A stretch of 64,000 nucleotides of DNA, from NCBI GenBank assembly GCA_963682055.1, contig OY821741.1:24560711-24624710 (forward strand), in the 5' to 3' direction. A program made the position numbers and the translations under genes. The notes beneath the pieces are model-generated. The model ran no database searches and had not been told where the DNA came from. It saw nothing but the letters and a program-made list of their open reading frames with translations. Source of the stretch: Primula veris. Taxonomy: Eukaryota; Streptophyta; Magnoliopsida; Ericales; Primulaceae. Shown one piece after another: positions 10,029-21,479 of this stretch (the stretch's first letter is position 1; each line of letters starts with the position of its first letter).

Positions 10029-13000
10029 CATCCGCCCATTTCTTTCTCGGATCTTGACGAAGAAGGGGTGATTTACCCCCATGGAGACACCATTAACCTC
10101 CGAGTTCAAATTGGCCTAGACACGGTCAGCAGGGTACTTGTCGACCAAGGAGCCTCTTGTGATATCATGTACAGGGAGCTCTTCGACAAAATGGAACTCA
10201 AACTGCCAGATCTACAGCCTACTGACGTCACACTGATCGGATTCATCTCCGAAACGACTAAACCGTTGGGTAAGATCGTCCTCAGTGTCACAACCGGGTC
10301 CGTGTCGGTTCCCGTGGAGTTCTTAGTGGTCAATGACCACTCCGGTCACAATGCAATATTGGGCCGACCTTGGTTACATGCCATGAAGGCCATACCCTCG
10401 ACCTATCACCAAAAGATCAAATACCCAAATGACAGGGGAGAGATCGAGACAGCCAGAGGATGTCAAGAGGATTCAAGACGCTGCGAGGACATCACCGCGA
10501 CTCTCCAAAAACAACGAAGCATGGTGGAACAACCCACCAGCACCAAGAAGCTGATCAACCAAATATCCAAAGCCGAAAGGGTTGTCGAAGAACAAGTAGG
10601 AGAGACACTCAGGAAGGTGTGTATACCAGATATGGACGAGGAGCATTACTTCCTCCTCGGCGACAACCTTCCAAAACAGGAATCCGAGGAGTTGAAAGCA
10701 TTCCTTCTCAACAACACTGATAAATTCGTCTGGAGTCCTAAAGATATGCCGGGCCTAGACCCCAATACAGCATGCCACCACCTAAGTGTAAACACCGAGT
10801 ACAAGCCGATAGCACAGAGGAGCAGGAAAGTGTCTGTACAGCACAGAGCAGCTATAATCGCTGAAGTACAAAAGTTATTGGAGGCTGGAGCCATAAGAGA
10901 GGTTTACTATACAAAATGGTTGTCCAACCCGATCGTCGTCCCTAAGAAGAACGGGAAGGAGAGAGTATGTATAGACTTCACCAACCTCAACAAAGCCTGC
11001 CCGAGGGACCACTTTCCCCTTCCAAGGATTGATCAACTGGTGGACGCAACACTCAGGAAGGTGTATATACCGGATATGGACGAGGAGCATTACTTCCTCC
11101 TCGGCGACAACCTTCCAAAACAGGAATCCGAGGAGTTGAAAGCATTCCTTCTCAACAACACTGATAAATTCGCCTGGAGTCCTAAAGATATGCCGGGCCC
11201 CAATACAGCATGCCACCACCTAAGTGTAAACACCGAGTACAAGCCGATAGCACAGAGGAGCAGGAAAGTGTCTGTACAGCATAGAGCAGCTATAATCGCT
11301 GAAGTACAAAAGTTATTGGAGGCTGGAGCCATAAGAGAGGTTTACTATCCAAAATGGTTGTCCAACCCGGTCGTCGTCCCTAAGAAGAACGGGAAGGAGA
11401 GAGTATGTATAGACTTCACCAACCTCAACAAAGCCTGCCCGAGGGACCACTTTCCCCTTCCAAGGATTGATCAACTGGTGGACGCAACTGCGGGGGCAGA
11501 ACGGATGACCTTGCTTGACGCATATTCAGGATACCATCAAATTCCCCTCGCACGCGAAGATCAAGAAAAGACTTCGTTTATATCGCCTTTGGGAAATTAT
11601 TGCTATACGGTAATGCCGTTCGGCCTACGCAATGCGGGAGCAACATACCAAAGGATGATAACAAGGGTATGTCGAGATCATGTAGGGAAGATGATGGAGG
11701 TATACATAGACGACATGGTCGTCAAGAGCGAAAGAGCCACATCCCACCTTCAAGATATCATGGACGTTTTCCGAACGCTGGGCGAGCACAAACTGAAACT
11801 CAATGCGAGCAAGTGTGCATTTGGCATCAGCAAAGGGAAATTCTTGGGGCATATGGTTAGCCGACGAGGAATAGAGGCTAATCCCGATCAAATAACGGCT
11901 CTACGAAACCTAGCTGCGCCCAAGAATAAGAAACAGGTACAAGAGCTCACGGGAATGATGGCCGCGCTGAGTAGGTTCATTAGCCGATCCGCAGATAAGG
12001 GACGGCCATTTTTTGAATCACTCAAGAAGGATAGAAAATTCGTCTGGGACCCGGAATGTGAAGCTTCATTCAACAATCTCAAAGAGTACTTGAGGACACT
12101 GCCACTACTGGTAAGGCCGAACAAAGGAGACGTTCTGGCATGCTACCTAGCAGTTTCCACTACAGCTGTGAGCGCAGTTATCTTAAGAGAAGAAGGTCGC
12201 GAACAGTTTCCGATCTACTTCGTCAGCAAGACTCTGGTCGAAGCCGAAACACGTTATCTACCCTTGGAAAAGCTATGTCTGGCATTGGTCGTCGCAACCA
12301 GAAAATTGCCACACTATTTCATAGCTCATCAGGTCCGGGTATATACGAAATTTCATATCAAAGAGTCACTTCGGCGGACGGACATTAGCGGTCGAGTTGC
12401 CGCCTGGGGGGTCGAGCTATCCCAATTTCATATCGAGTTCGCACCCCACCATGCCATAAAGGGACAAGTCCTGGCCGATTTCGTCGCGGAGTTCACCGAA
12501 GGCTATAACGAGCCTTTGGCACTCTCTCCACAATCACACTGGCAGATACATGTCGACGGATCAGCCACCAAGAACGGATCTGTAGCGGGGATCGTCCTAA
12601 AGTCTCGAGAGGGAGCAATAATCGAAAAGAGCATAAAATTGGGTTTCCGAGCTACCAACAATGAGGCAGAATACGAGGCCATGATAAATGGCATGCTCAT
12701 TGCCCGGTCCCTCGGATGCTCCCACTTAATTGCAAGCTCAGACTCCATGCTCATCGTCAATCAAGCCATCGACGAGTTCCAAGCCAAAGATGACAGAATG
12801 ATCCTCTACCAAGAGAAAGTCCAAAGCTTGATGGCAACTTTGGAACAGTGCGAGTTAATAAGAATTAATCGCACCGAAAATGCACACGCCGACGCCTTGG
12901 CCACCCTAGCCTCGACATTAACAATGACTGACACCCGGTCGATCACAGTGGAACTACTGCCAACACCGAGCATAATTAAAAGGGTAGACCGAGTGACATC

Positions 13001-14270
13001 AATACAATACGAACAAGGTTGGATGGAAGACATGACCCATTATCTGCGAAATGAGACGCTTCCGGCCGACAAGATAAAAGCGCTAAAAATTACAAGAAAA
13101 GCTCCTCGCTTCTGGCTATCCGAGGACGACAAGCTATACAAATCCAGTTACCGGGGACCCCACCTACTATGCGTCCCAACCGAGCTACAACTGCCGGTCT
13201 TGGAGGAAATCCATGAAGGATCCTGCGGAGCACACATCAAAGGGCGATCCCCTGCAAACAAGGCAGTGACCCAAGGATATTGGTGGCCCTATATCAAGCG
13301 AGACGCCGATGCGTACGTCCAACATTGCGACAAGTGCCAACGATTCGCCAAGATACCACGGCTCCCATCATCTATGATGACCCCGGTGTCGGCACCATGG
13401 CCGTTCGCTCAATGGGCAATTGATTTGGTTGGTAAACTCCCAAGAGCACCTGGGAGTGTGGAATATCTGATCGTCGCGACGGATTATTTCACCAAATGGG
13501 TCGAAGCTAAACCCCTCCGAGAAATCAAAGCCAGCAACGTCAAACAATTCATTTGGGAATACATCATAACTAGGTTCGGTATACCGTACGCTATCGTCGC
13601 CGACAACGGAACCCAGTTCAAAGATGCCAATTTACAGCTGTGGTACGAGGAACTCGGTATCCGAAAATTCTATTCGACGCCGACATACCCACAAGGAAAC
13701 GGGCAAGCCGAAGTGTCAAACCGAACAATATTAGACGACATCAAGACCACCCTTGAACAAGCAAAGGGGAGGTGGCCCGAGCGGCTACTCAACGTTTTAT
13801 GGTCGTGCCGAACTACACCCAAGACGGGCACCAAGGAAACCCCGTTTAGCTTAGCATACGGTGTTGAGGCCATCATACCGACAGAGATCGGGCTACCCAC
13901 GTTCCGAACGACGTTGGTCGAGCAGGGAAACGATGAACAAAGAATGAGAGAAGAGCTCGACATGATAGACGAGAAAGGAGAGATAGCGGCCCTTACCCTA
14001 GCTAAGTACCAACAAAGCATGAAGCAAACCTATGACAAGAGAGTAAAAGGGTCCAAAGAATTCATGGTAGGAGAACTGGTGCTGCGACGAGTGACGGTCT
14101 ATACCCGCAACGAAATACATGGCAAACTAAGTCCTACCTGGGAAGGCCCATACGAAATCGTCAAGCAAACAAGTCCAGTCTCTTACAAAATCAAAAGCGT
14201 CCTGTTCGCCAACAGCCGAGGGGAAAAGAATTCTTGGAATGTGGCTAACCTAAAGAAGTACTACGTATAG
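10029..14270 (+). pseudogene. pol: pol: protease, RT (with duplicated segment), two RNase H domains, integrase
   Basis: About 1,400 codons, open to TAG at 14,270. Protease: LVDQGASCD at 10,137-10,163. RT fingers segment appears twice (10,605-11,048 and 11,049-11,488); then MPFGLRNAGATYQR and the catalytic YIDDM at 11,703-11,717. Original RNase H: about 12,130-12,450. Second RNase H: HVDGSATKNG (about 12,549), NNEAEYEA, SDS, HADALA (about 12,884). Integrase: H-H-C-C finger 13,211-13,340 with CDKC, then core D (AIDLV), D (DNGTQF at about 13,602) and E (GQAEV). No chromodomain is seen. It is in the same frame as gag, and a stop at 10,026 separates them. The RT duplication and missing start make function doubtful, though all domains are otherwise open. 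Confidence 0.9.
10605..11488 (+). repeat. In-frame tandem duplication inside reverse transcriptase (444 + 438 bp)
   Basis: 10,605-11,048 and 11,049-11,488 are near-identical: six substitutions and one 6-bp gap (two codons after DMPG). The unit covers the linker before RT and the RT fingers up to PRIDQLVDA. The junction shows about 2 bp (AC) of shared sequence. The frame is kept, since 444 is 148 codons. Confidence 0.95.
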
Positions 14271-14376
14271 GCAATCCTCCGAATACAAGTACAGGTGCTA
14301 CCTTACCCTTCTTGCTTAATGGCATTATCTTTCGTCTTTTGAATGAATAAAATATATTATCATGCTGTCTACTAAT

Positions 14377-15258
14377 ACTATGAAATTCCCAACATGGCCG
14401 AAGTGCCTAGGAATAGTATGAAATTCCCAACATGGCCGAAGTGCCTAGGAATACTATGAAATTCCCAACATGGCTGAAGTGCCTAGGAATACTATGAAAT
14501 TCTGTAAATGGCGTGCTACCGAAGGAACTCCTAGGAATACTATGAAATTCCCAACATGGCCGTAGTGCCTAGGAATACTATGAAATTCCGTAAATGGCGT
14601 GTTACCGAAGGAACGCCTAGGAATACTATGAAATTCCCAACATGGCCGAAGTGCCTAGGAATACTATGAAATTCCCAACATGGCCGAAGTGCCTAGGAAT
14701 ACTATGAAATTCCCAACATGGCCGAAGTGCCTAGGAATACTATGAAATTCCGTAAATGGCGTGTTACCGAAGGAACGCCTAGGAATACTATGAAATTCCC
14801 AACATGGCCGAAGTGCCTAGGAATACTATCAAATTCCGTAAATGGCGTGTTACCGAAGGAACGCCTAGGAATACTATGAAATTCCCAACATGGACGAAGT
14901 GCCTAGGAATACTGAAATTCCCAACATGGCCGAATTGCCTAGGAATACTATGAAATTCCGTAAATGGCGTGTTACCGAAGGAACGCCTAGGAATACTATG
15001 AAATTCCCAACATGGCCGAAGTGCCTAGGAATACTATGAAATTCCCAACATGGCCGAAGTGCCTAGGAATACTATGAAATTCCGTAAATGGCGTGTTACC
15101 GAAGGAACGCCTAGGAATACTATGAAATTCCCAACATGGCCGAAGTGCCTAGGAATACTATGAAATTCCCAACATGGCCGAAGTGCCTAGGAATACTATG
15201 AAATTCCCTAAATGGCGTGTTTTCAAAGGAACGTTCGCCTAGGAATACTATGAAATTC
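14377..15258 (+). repeat. Post-pol minisatellite of two unit types (38 bp A, 48 bp B)
   Basis: Units begin ACTATGAAATTCC and end GCCTAGGAAT. Type A has CCAACATGGCCGAAGT in the middle; type B has GTAAATGGCGTGTTACC and GAAGGAAC. The order is AAAB AB AAAB AB AAB AAB AAB, followed by a partial unit. Tat elements such as Retand are known to carry tandem repeats at this place. It starts about 107 bp after the pol stop. Confidence 0.95.
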
Positions 15259-15551
15259 ATATGCAGGTACAATGCAAGGAATTATTCAGGTCCACATTAC
15301 GGCGGCGATACAATAAAAATTGGCTAAAACAACGAAGGAGAATCAATCTAAACAACGAAATATCAACAAGAAGCATTTCCAAAACAGGAATAACGAAATA
15401 ACAAATGATTTAGCAAGGAAAAATCGATCCAATCAATCAAATAGCAATACAGCAATGGAAAGGTACAAAACAGGAATAAAGAAATAACATAAATAGTCCT
15501 CGCCCGCATTACGGAGGCAACAAGAAGATCATCGACACTTAAGAGATTCAT
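15259..15551. other. Non-coding spacer between minisatellite and antisense ORFs
   Basis: Mixed AT-rich sequence with short A-rich phrases such as CAAAACAGGAATAA(C/A)GAAATAACA, which occurs near 15,380 and 15,466. Nothing else seen. Confidence 0.6.
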
Positions 15552-16190
15552 TTAAGAAGAGCTACGGCAGGAGGAGCACGACTGTAATTGACCGAGCTCA
15601 ATCTCTTCGTCATCCGTCGTTGTGTACCCATCAAACTCATCACCATCAAAATGCTCCTCAGAAATGAGGGCATCAAAATTGGTCGTATGAGCCCCAACAC
15701 AAGTCAGCGTCTGAAGCCGCGCGTTGAACTCGGCTTCTTTCGCGAACTCGTGAGCATCCGAGGCCGCTTTACGGCGATCATCGTCAAAGGAGAGATTACG
15801 GCGAGCTTCGATCATAGCTGTGGAAGCATCGTATCTGGCATGGGACAAACGGAAATACTTCACCAACACGTTGGCCTTGGTCACAAGCAACTTTAATTTG
15901 CCAAAGTACTTGTCCTTTGCACGCCAATATCGATCCAAACGACGCTCCTGAACCTCAACAGTATGCTCGGCACGGCGAACGTATTCTCGAAAAGAGGCCG
16001 CCTGGGTTTTCAGCTTGGTCCGCAGTCGAGAACATTGGTCGGCCAATTTGACATTTTTGCCCATCAAAACAATGTAGGGCCACTTGTCAGGCACCTCACT
16101 AGCCGCACCAGATGAGACCTCGTCCCGGGCAGCACCAGTAGGTCCTAACCCCGGGTTAACTCGGCATGGAGAACCAGCCTGGTGCGACAT
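15552..16190 (-). CDS. Antisense ORF 212 aa, charged helical protein, Tat element
   Basis: Starts with ATG at 16,190 (MSHQAGSP). The first about 45 residues are Pro/Gly/Ser-rich, the next about 120 are helix-rich with many Arg, Lys and Glu, and the tail is acidic (DGYTTTDDEEIELG) and ends in Ser/Cys. No family recognised. Its equivalent at 1-564 has the same frame with ACG instead of ATG. It lies last in the antisense set, about 290 bp from the post-pol minisatellite. A poly-T stretch (minus strand) lies just before the ATG; no clear TATA box. It could be a separate gene or a terminal exon of the spliced antisense gene. Confidence 0.6.
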   Translation of the reverse strand: MSHQAGSPCRVNPGLGPTGAARDEVSSGAASEVPDKWPYIVLMGKNVKLADQCSRLRTKLKTQAASFREYVRRAEHTVEVQERRLDRYWRAKDKYFGKLKLLVTKANVLVKYFRLSHARYDASTAMIEARRNLSFDDDRRKAASDAHEFAKEAEFNARLQTLTCVGAHTTNFDALISEEHFDGDEFDGYTTTDDEEIELGQLQSCSSCRSSS

Positions 16191-16386
16191 AGTAGCATGT
16201 GCCTATAAAAAAAAAGGGGGGGGGGAGAAGAACGAGAAGAGATGAATATACAAAAAAAAAAAAAAAAAAAAAAAAAAAAGATTTATACAAGCTACAAATA
16301 AAACGACAAAACAAGCTACTCTATTATTAATCCGACAACCCCTCAACAGACGCCGAGGTCTCTACTACATCGGCAAAATGAATATC

Positions 16387-16992
16387 TCACAATGAATTAA
16401 TTTGCGTCCCCAAACGCTCACGAATGACCGCCTCGATTCGGTTCAAGGCAACAGTGGTTTCAGTTACCCCGGCCTTCGCATCAACCATGCGCTCTGCCTG
16501 GGACACACCACTCATTCCTTTTATATGCTCCAGCACCTCTAAAGCGCGAGCTCGGGCCCAATACGCTTTGGCAAAGGATAGCAGCAGGTCCGCGTCCTCG
16601 AAAACGGCCCCAAGGACCAAGTTCAAGCTCGTCACACGACCTCGGGCTTCATCACAAGAACGTCGTAGGGCACCGAGAAGTTCCTTCGCTTTACCCTTAT
16701 TTGCCGTATAATGGGCGGTCTTTTTACCAAATTTCTCTCCCAAATCACGTAACCGAATCGCCAAGTTGGAAATATGAATATTCAGACCCTCGATTTCCTG
16801 ATAAGCACAAGTCAATTTCGCGGTAAGGGACGCCTTAGATCTTTCCAAATCTTCTATTACGTCACCTACACTACGACTAGGCGAGGTCCAGACCACCATG
16901 GCAAGGGGGTTATTTGGTACCTGACAATATTTTGTTTTCACATCCTTCAAAATATGACGACCATCAAAAGAAATTAACCCAAGAAAGCCCAA
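16387..16992 (-). CDS. Antisense ORF about 200 aa, coiled coil, Tat element
   Basis: Matches 699-1,364. The region from MVVWTSPSRSVGDV onward (ATG at 16,899) is a long helix with coiled-coil character (AYQEIEGLNIHISNLAIRLR). It ends at a TGA that replaces CGA of the other copy and removes about 20 residues. The frame opens with TTG, but a TTGTCAG acceptor at about 16,924-16,930 suggests an upstream exon or a start at 16,899. Function unknown. Confidence 0.5.
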   Translation of the reverse strand: MGFLGLISFDGRHILKDVKTKYCQVPNNPLAMVVWTSPSRSVGDVIEDLERSKASLTAKLTCAYQEIEGLNIHISNLAIRLRDLGEKFGKKTAHYTANKGKAKELLGALRRSCDEARGRVTSLNLVLGAVFEDADLLLSFAKAYWARARALEVLEHIKGMSGVSQAERMVDAKAGVTETTVALNRIEAVIRERLGTQINSL

Positions 16993-17115
16993 CAGAAAGA
17001 AAACACAGCACCTATATTATCACTTCCCCAAAAGAATCTGTTTCTAGATACACAAGAGACTAAACAAACAAAAAAAAAAATAAAAAAAATACTATACATA
17101 CTGCTAGAAAGATAG

Positions 17116-19334
17116 TCAAGGTTGCACTTGAGGAGATACTGGTGGGGGAACAACAGTAGCATCCGGTCGAGGAGTGGACGGGGCCGACATAGAGTGAGGA
17201 CGCAGCGCTGTCGAAATTGTCTGTCCCGGCAGCCGAGGAAGCTCCTCTTCACGAAGATTCGCCCAGTCTAAGGGTTTCGGCGGTGCACCATGCGGACACG
17301 GATACACCAACTCCGACCACGCCCTATCCGACAAAGGAACATTCGTGAAATTGAGCGCCCGCACATGAGCACAGTATACAGAGAAGTTGGCCATCATTGC
17401 TAACTTTGTCCGCTCCTCCGCGTGTGCCGTTTTCAGGGCAGTCACCTTAGCCCTTTCGGCTTCCACGTCCTCTGCTAGGAGCAAGTTCTCCTCCTCTAGT
17501 TCGCCGTACTTAATGACCATGCTCTCTTTTTCCGCCTTCAATTTATCGACATCCTCGGTCAGGTGCAGAAAGTCCACCGACAGCTTGTCATAATTCTCGC
17601 CCAGGGTTTTATTCTCGGCGACCAATTTCTCTTTCTCGACCTCGGAAGCCGCAAGCAGATCCTTTATCTTCTGCTCATTCTCCTCGACTATGGCGTTCTT
17701 CTCGGCCACCAGCTTCTCTTTCTCAGCCCCTAGAGCTCCCAGCTGATCCCGTAACGCCACGGTACTCAAGGCAATCTGCACTTCAACACATTAGATTCCA
17801 AACAGAATACAAGTACCAGACCTATATAACGAAATACGAGCATCATGGTATATATTACGAAATAAGCGCCCCACATACCCTCAGCGCATCCGCGTGGGCC
17901 TGCTCTATAACCGACATTGTAGGTTGAGCAGCTAGTCTTTCTGCATCCTTGAACGCAAGGGGTTTCAGAGCCGTATACCCCATCTTCAAGGTTCGCGGTT
18001 GCTCCAGCAGCTCACCCCCACATCGGTCAATGTAACGGGTCATTGCAACCCCGTCAACCAACACCTTCTCGGATCCATCGAGAGCCTCATCCTCGACACC
18101 CGTCACAACATCCCCGGCACTCTCTTTGCCGCCTTCCATATCCACTTCCTCGACCGCCTCAAGGCTCTGGAGCATTAGTCTCAGGGGTCCTGCGTTCGAT
18201 TACATCCTCTGTACGGATGGGCGAGATACCAGACAGGTCCAACACGGCCTCGGAAAGGACAGGCGAGACCGCAGGCAGGGTCATCGTCTCCTTCCCCATA
18301 GCCACCAGCATGTTGATATGTCCGAACAGGCTATCGACCTACCCCTGAAACACAATAATACCCATCGACCGGGCAAGAGCGAGGGTAACCAATGGAGAAG
18401 TCAGTAGCTGAAACAAGATAACTAATAAAGCAAAGCACTAGCGAACAAAATGACAACAATCAAAAGACAAGAAAATCAAAATACACATACACATACATCG
18501 CCAGGCGTAGAGGCATCGGTCCCGGCCCCCACCATTTCCAAAGAGCTAACAGAGCCTCTACATTGGGAGCGCCGAGGTCGGGCATAGGGGGAGCGTTGAT
18601 GGCCGGTCCCGGAATCTGGTGTCCCGGACAGCCCCATTCACCAGAAGCTATCACGATACCAAGATTGCGCTCTTTGTTGGTATCCGGCAAACCGATAACA
18701 AGCCGGCAATAGGTACGCTGGGTTTTCAGATACGAGCTGCGACGCTCAAAGCTCAGACTGTAGACTCCGAAGACGTCCTTCAATTCAATCGGTATTCCGG
18801 CCAACTCCGATAACCTTTGAATACCGTTCAGAGTACGGTAACCATTTAAGGCCAGTTGGGCTGGAGCAATCTGGACGGCCTCAAAGAACGAAGCCACCCA
18901 GTTTGTAAAAGAAAGTCGAAGACCCCCAGTAAAAAATGCCGAAGAGCGCACAGCCACCTCGCCGGCAGGAACAAATCCTAGCACCTCCTCGTCAGAAATA
19001 GGAAGCCGGATATGTATGTTGTCAGGTATTCCGGCAAGCTCTTTAAAATCCTTTTCCACGAATGTGCCAACTTGGGCCACACTTTGGGTCAGAATTTCCT
19101 ATCCAAACATCATTCACAATTCCATCAATATACTAACCAAATACACAAACAAGAACCACATCAATATAACGCACCCTCCCCCCCCCCCCCCCGGCACTCA
19201 CATTAACCAGATACATCAGAATCATCATACACATATAGACAACCTAAACCATATACCAGTGACACATCTATGACCACAACGACAAAATTCCCTACAACCC
19301 CTACCAACAGAGAAAGAACACTTACGATTATCAT
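17116..19334 (-). pseudogene. Spliced antisense gene: gypsy-associated 'transposase_28'-like domain plus coiled coil
   Basis: Proposed exons on the minus strand: 19,326-19,334 (ATG plus two codons, donor GTAAGT; tentative), 18,497-19,098 (after GGATAG, donor GTATGT), 17,879-18,344 (after TTTCAG), 17,116-17,775 (after TGCAG). The intron 17,776-17,878 joins in phase 0, and the same sites exist in copy 1 (2,090-2,164). Exon 2 (VPAGEVAVRSSAFFTGGLRL... to KTQRTYCRLVIG) resembles the N-terminal domain of plant 'putative gypsy type transposon' proteins (PF04195 as I recall it). Exon 4 is a coiled coil with a proline-rich end. Breaks: TAG at 18,339-18,341, an exon 3 of 466 bp against 459 in copy 1, and a likely frameshift near 18,520. 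Function unknown. Confidence 0.6.
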
Positions 19335-20076
19335 TATGAACAAGCACGGGAGAACAGCGGCAAGTCTTCCAACAAAACCACGAAACCCTAGATCAAGCGG
19401 CCGAACTCTTTTCCTCTCTGGCAGGAAGAATATGCTTTAGAGAGAGAGAGATATTTTCTTCAGCAAATTCTGTGATAAAAATAAAAAAGGATTACTTGGC
19501 ACAGTAGAAAGGAGTGGAGTCACAAAAAGAATAAAATAATAACCGTCCTTTCGTGTAACAGAGGTTTACCTTTTCTTTTTTTTTCCAACCATACAAAAGT
19601 CAACAACCGCTGCTATTTTTAACATATCAACGCTCCAGATTTCGCCACGTCAGCACGTATCCCACTACCCAAGGCAGTTCACATCATTACACCTAAATAA
19701 ACGGCCAGTGGACCCTACCACGAAAAGCTTCCCACATACGCTACCACTATTATCACACCGAGAATGTCCCCCGATTCAAGTTCCTCGACTCCCAACCAAT
19801 TCTTACCCAAAGGGCACACCGAACAAGGTGGACGAAGACCGTTTCTAGCTTGACGGCATGGAGCATCAAGTCTAACAACGCTCTCCGGGGGGATAACCGG
19901 GCATATTGTTCGGTGTATGCTGAGAGACATCAAATGATATCAACATAAAAGAGTGAAGCAAACAAGAAATAAAATAGGACAGAATCAAGTGCAAGACAAG
20001 TTTTATTCATCCACAAAGGGGGAAACACAAACAATACAACAGAAAAAGAAAAATGTTACAAGAAAATACACCCATC
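19335..20076. other. Spacer upstream of the spliced antisense gene
   Basis: It holds a (GA)n stretch near 19,439-19,452 and AT-rich sequence; no ORF of note. Read on the minus strand, 19,335-19,450 could be the 5' leader of the spliced antisense gene. Around 19,700-19,930 is ordinary unique-looking sequence. Confidence 0.5.
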
Positions 20077-20439
20077 CTACTTTTTTGAACTATCCCCCAT
20101 AGCAACATCCCTCTTCGCTAAAAGTTCCTCCAGACGCTCCTTCTCCCTAATCAAACGAGAAATCGCCATCTCAGTCTGTTTCAAGGCGTAAGACTGAGAC
20201 TCGCATTTTTGCTCGGCTTTGAAACGAGCAGTGCCCTCCCCGTCCCAGTATTGTTTAAACCTCCTCACTTCAGTCCGAGCACACATGAGATCATGTTTCA
20301 GCCATGACATCTCAATTTCTTTTAGTTGAAGAGGAGTCAAATCCTCCTCCCCAAAACCAGGGGGACGAGGTAGCAGAAAAGTAGGCTCCTCTTCCATAAG
20401 GGCTTTCTTTTTGGAGGCAGACCTAGTGATGGGAGCCAT
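20077..20439 (-). CDS. Antisense small ORF 1 (120 aa, coiled coil) of Tat element
   Basis: ATG at 20,439 (MAPITRSASKKKAL), chosen because the frame upstream lacks another ATG and a TATA box lies 85 bp further up. The N-terminus is basic, then a Pro-rich segment (LLPRPPGFGEEDLTPLQ), then about 75 residues of helix with heptad-like Leu/Ile spacing (RLIREKERLEELLAKRD), ending in SSKK. No domain recognised. It is one of five ORFs of similar style in a row, each with its own TATA-like box. Confidence 0.6.
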   Translation of the reverse strand: MAPITRSASKKKALMEEEPTFLLPRPPGFGEEDLTPLQLKEIEMSWLKHDLMCARTEVRRFKQYWDGEGTARFKAEQKCESQSYALKQTEMAISRLIREKERLEELLAKRDVAMGDSSKK

Positions 20440-20523
20440 CTCACGTAAAAGCAAGTTAGAAGAAGCAAATTATAAAATAAGAGGGAGGAAGAATGGGTAA
20501 TGAGACACAGGCAATAGGGAGCA

Positions 20524-20529
20524 TTTATA
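20524..20529 (-). promoter_or_regulatory. TATA-like box for antisense small ORF 1
   Basis: Minus-strand TATAAATGCTCCC, about 85 bp upstream of the ATG at 20,439. Confidence 0.5.
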
Positions 20530-20672
20530 AAGAATCAAAAGGCACAAAGTACGAAGCGTTACAATGGTTCACAAGACAGGCACGAGATACAAAAAGATAC
20601 AACTGATTCATCAAATACAGAAAACAAAGCACAAATTGCAAAAGGGGAAATACATAAGAAAACCAGCCCAAT

Positions 20673-21152
20673 CTAAGGATCAATGGGTGGAAAAACCGAA
20701 CTGTCAGACCGAGAGAAAGCAAAACGAGCAGAACAATTCAACCGAGCTTGGTAGGAATCGTTCATGGCGACCAAATTGTCATTCTCCGAGGAGAGCCTGT
20801 TGTTTTCCGTAGTAAGAACCCTGACGCGCTCCACGAGCCGAGCATTCTTTACCATTATGCTAGCTAGGCCTTGAGGAGAGTTGTCAAACTCATCTTGAGA
20901 ATGGTCCCAAATCTCCTCGGCATCATACCAGGAGTTGGCCAGATGGTTTCTCTGTAACAACAAGTGATCGAGCTGGCGACTCAGTGCCGAGATCTCGGTC
21001 CACTTCACCGTCTCTTCGGGATAAGAGCCGAACAAGCTCAAGGCCAAAACGCCATACTCTTTCTCAAGCCTTGCCATCCGACGGCGGACCCGAGATACCT
21101 CAGTGTCCAAGCCCTTCATCTGAGCATGATATCTCACCACAGGTCCAGACAT
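20673..21152 (-). CDS. Antisense small ORF 2 (159 aa, coiled coil) of Tat element
   Basis: ATG at 21,152 (MSGPVVRYHAQM). Two helical stretches with Leu/Val heptads (residues about 10-35 and 95-135, e.g. ARLVERVRVLTTENNRLSSE) are separated by an acidic linker. The C-terminus is Ser/Phe-rich. It shares the opening MSGP with the ORF at 22,104-22,376. A possible TATA (CTATAAGTAC, minus strand) is about 100 bp upstream. Function unknown. Confidence 0.6.
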   Translation of the reverse strand: MSGPVVRYHAQMKGLDTEVSRVRRRMARLEKEYGVLALSLFGSYPEETVKWTEISALSRQLDHLLLQRNHLANSWYDAEEIWDHSQDEFDNSPQGLASIMVKNARLVERVRVLTTENNRLSSENDNLVAMNDSYQARLNCSARFAFSRSDSSVFPPIDP

Positions 21153-21250
21153 TCTAGGAAATTGTTATAGTACGGAAGAAAATAAAGGGCTGAGGGAGAG
21201 AGAAGCAAAAAGAAAAATGAGATGATAAACTACCAAAGAAAAGAGAAGTA

Positions 21251-21256
21251 CTTATA
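21251..21256 (-). promoter_or_regulatory. TATA-like box for antisense small ORF 2
   Basis: Minus-strand TTCTATAAGTAC, about 100 bp upstream of the ATG at 21,152. Weaker than the other four. Confidence 0.35.
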
Positions 21257-21479
21257 GAACGGAGTTAGCATACATATTCCTGACCTACTAAGGAGCATGC
21301 ACCTATATTCGACAGTGATGGGGACATCTACTGACATCTGATACAACAGTACAGAAGGAAATAAAGAAGAGATATACAAAGATCTAACTTCCCGACAAAC
21401 AGCAAACCACAGGTGCAATATAAAAAGAAGTGCAAAAATAAAGGGGCAAAAATACTTTTCATTAATGAAGATGGAATAT

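Noticed and set aside
8060..14020. Many minus-strand frames within gag-pol (for example 8,412, 9,459, 11,625, 13,670)
   Set aside because: Shadows of the plus-strand pol frame; their sequences have no coherent composition of their own.
15588..18407. Plus-strand frames opposite the antisense ORFs (and their copies at 61-2,686)
   Set aside because: The minus-strand frames are longer, better composed and have matching splice sites; the plus frames are shadows.
19160..19200. C-rich run as a possible regulatory element
   Set aside because: A single run of about 14 C in an intron of the antisense gene; low complexity with nothing to support function.
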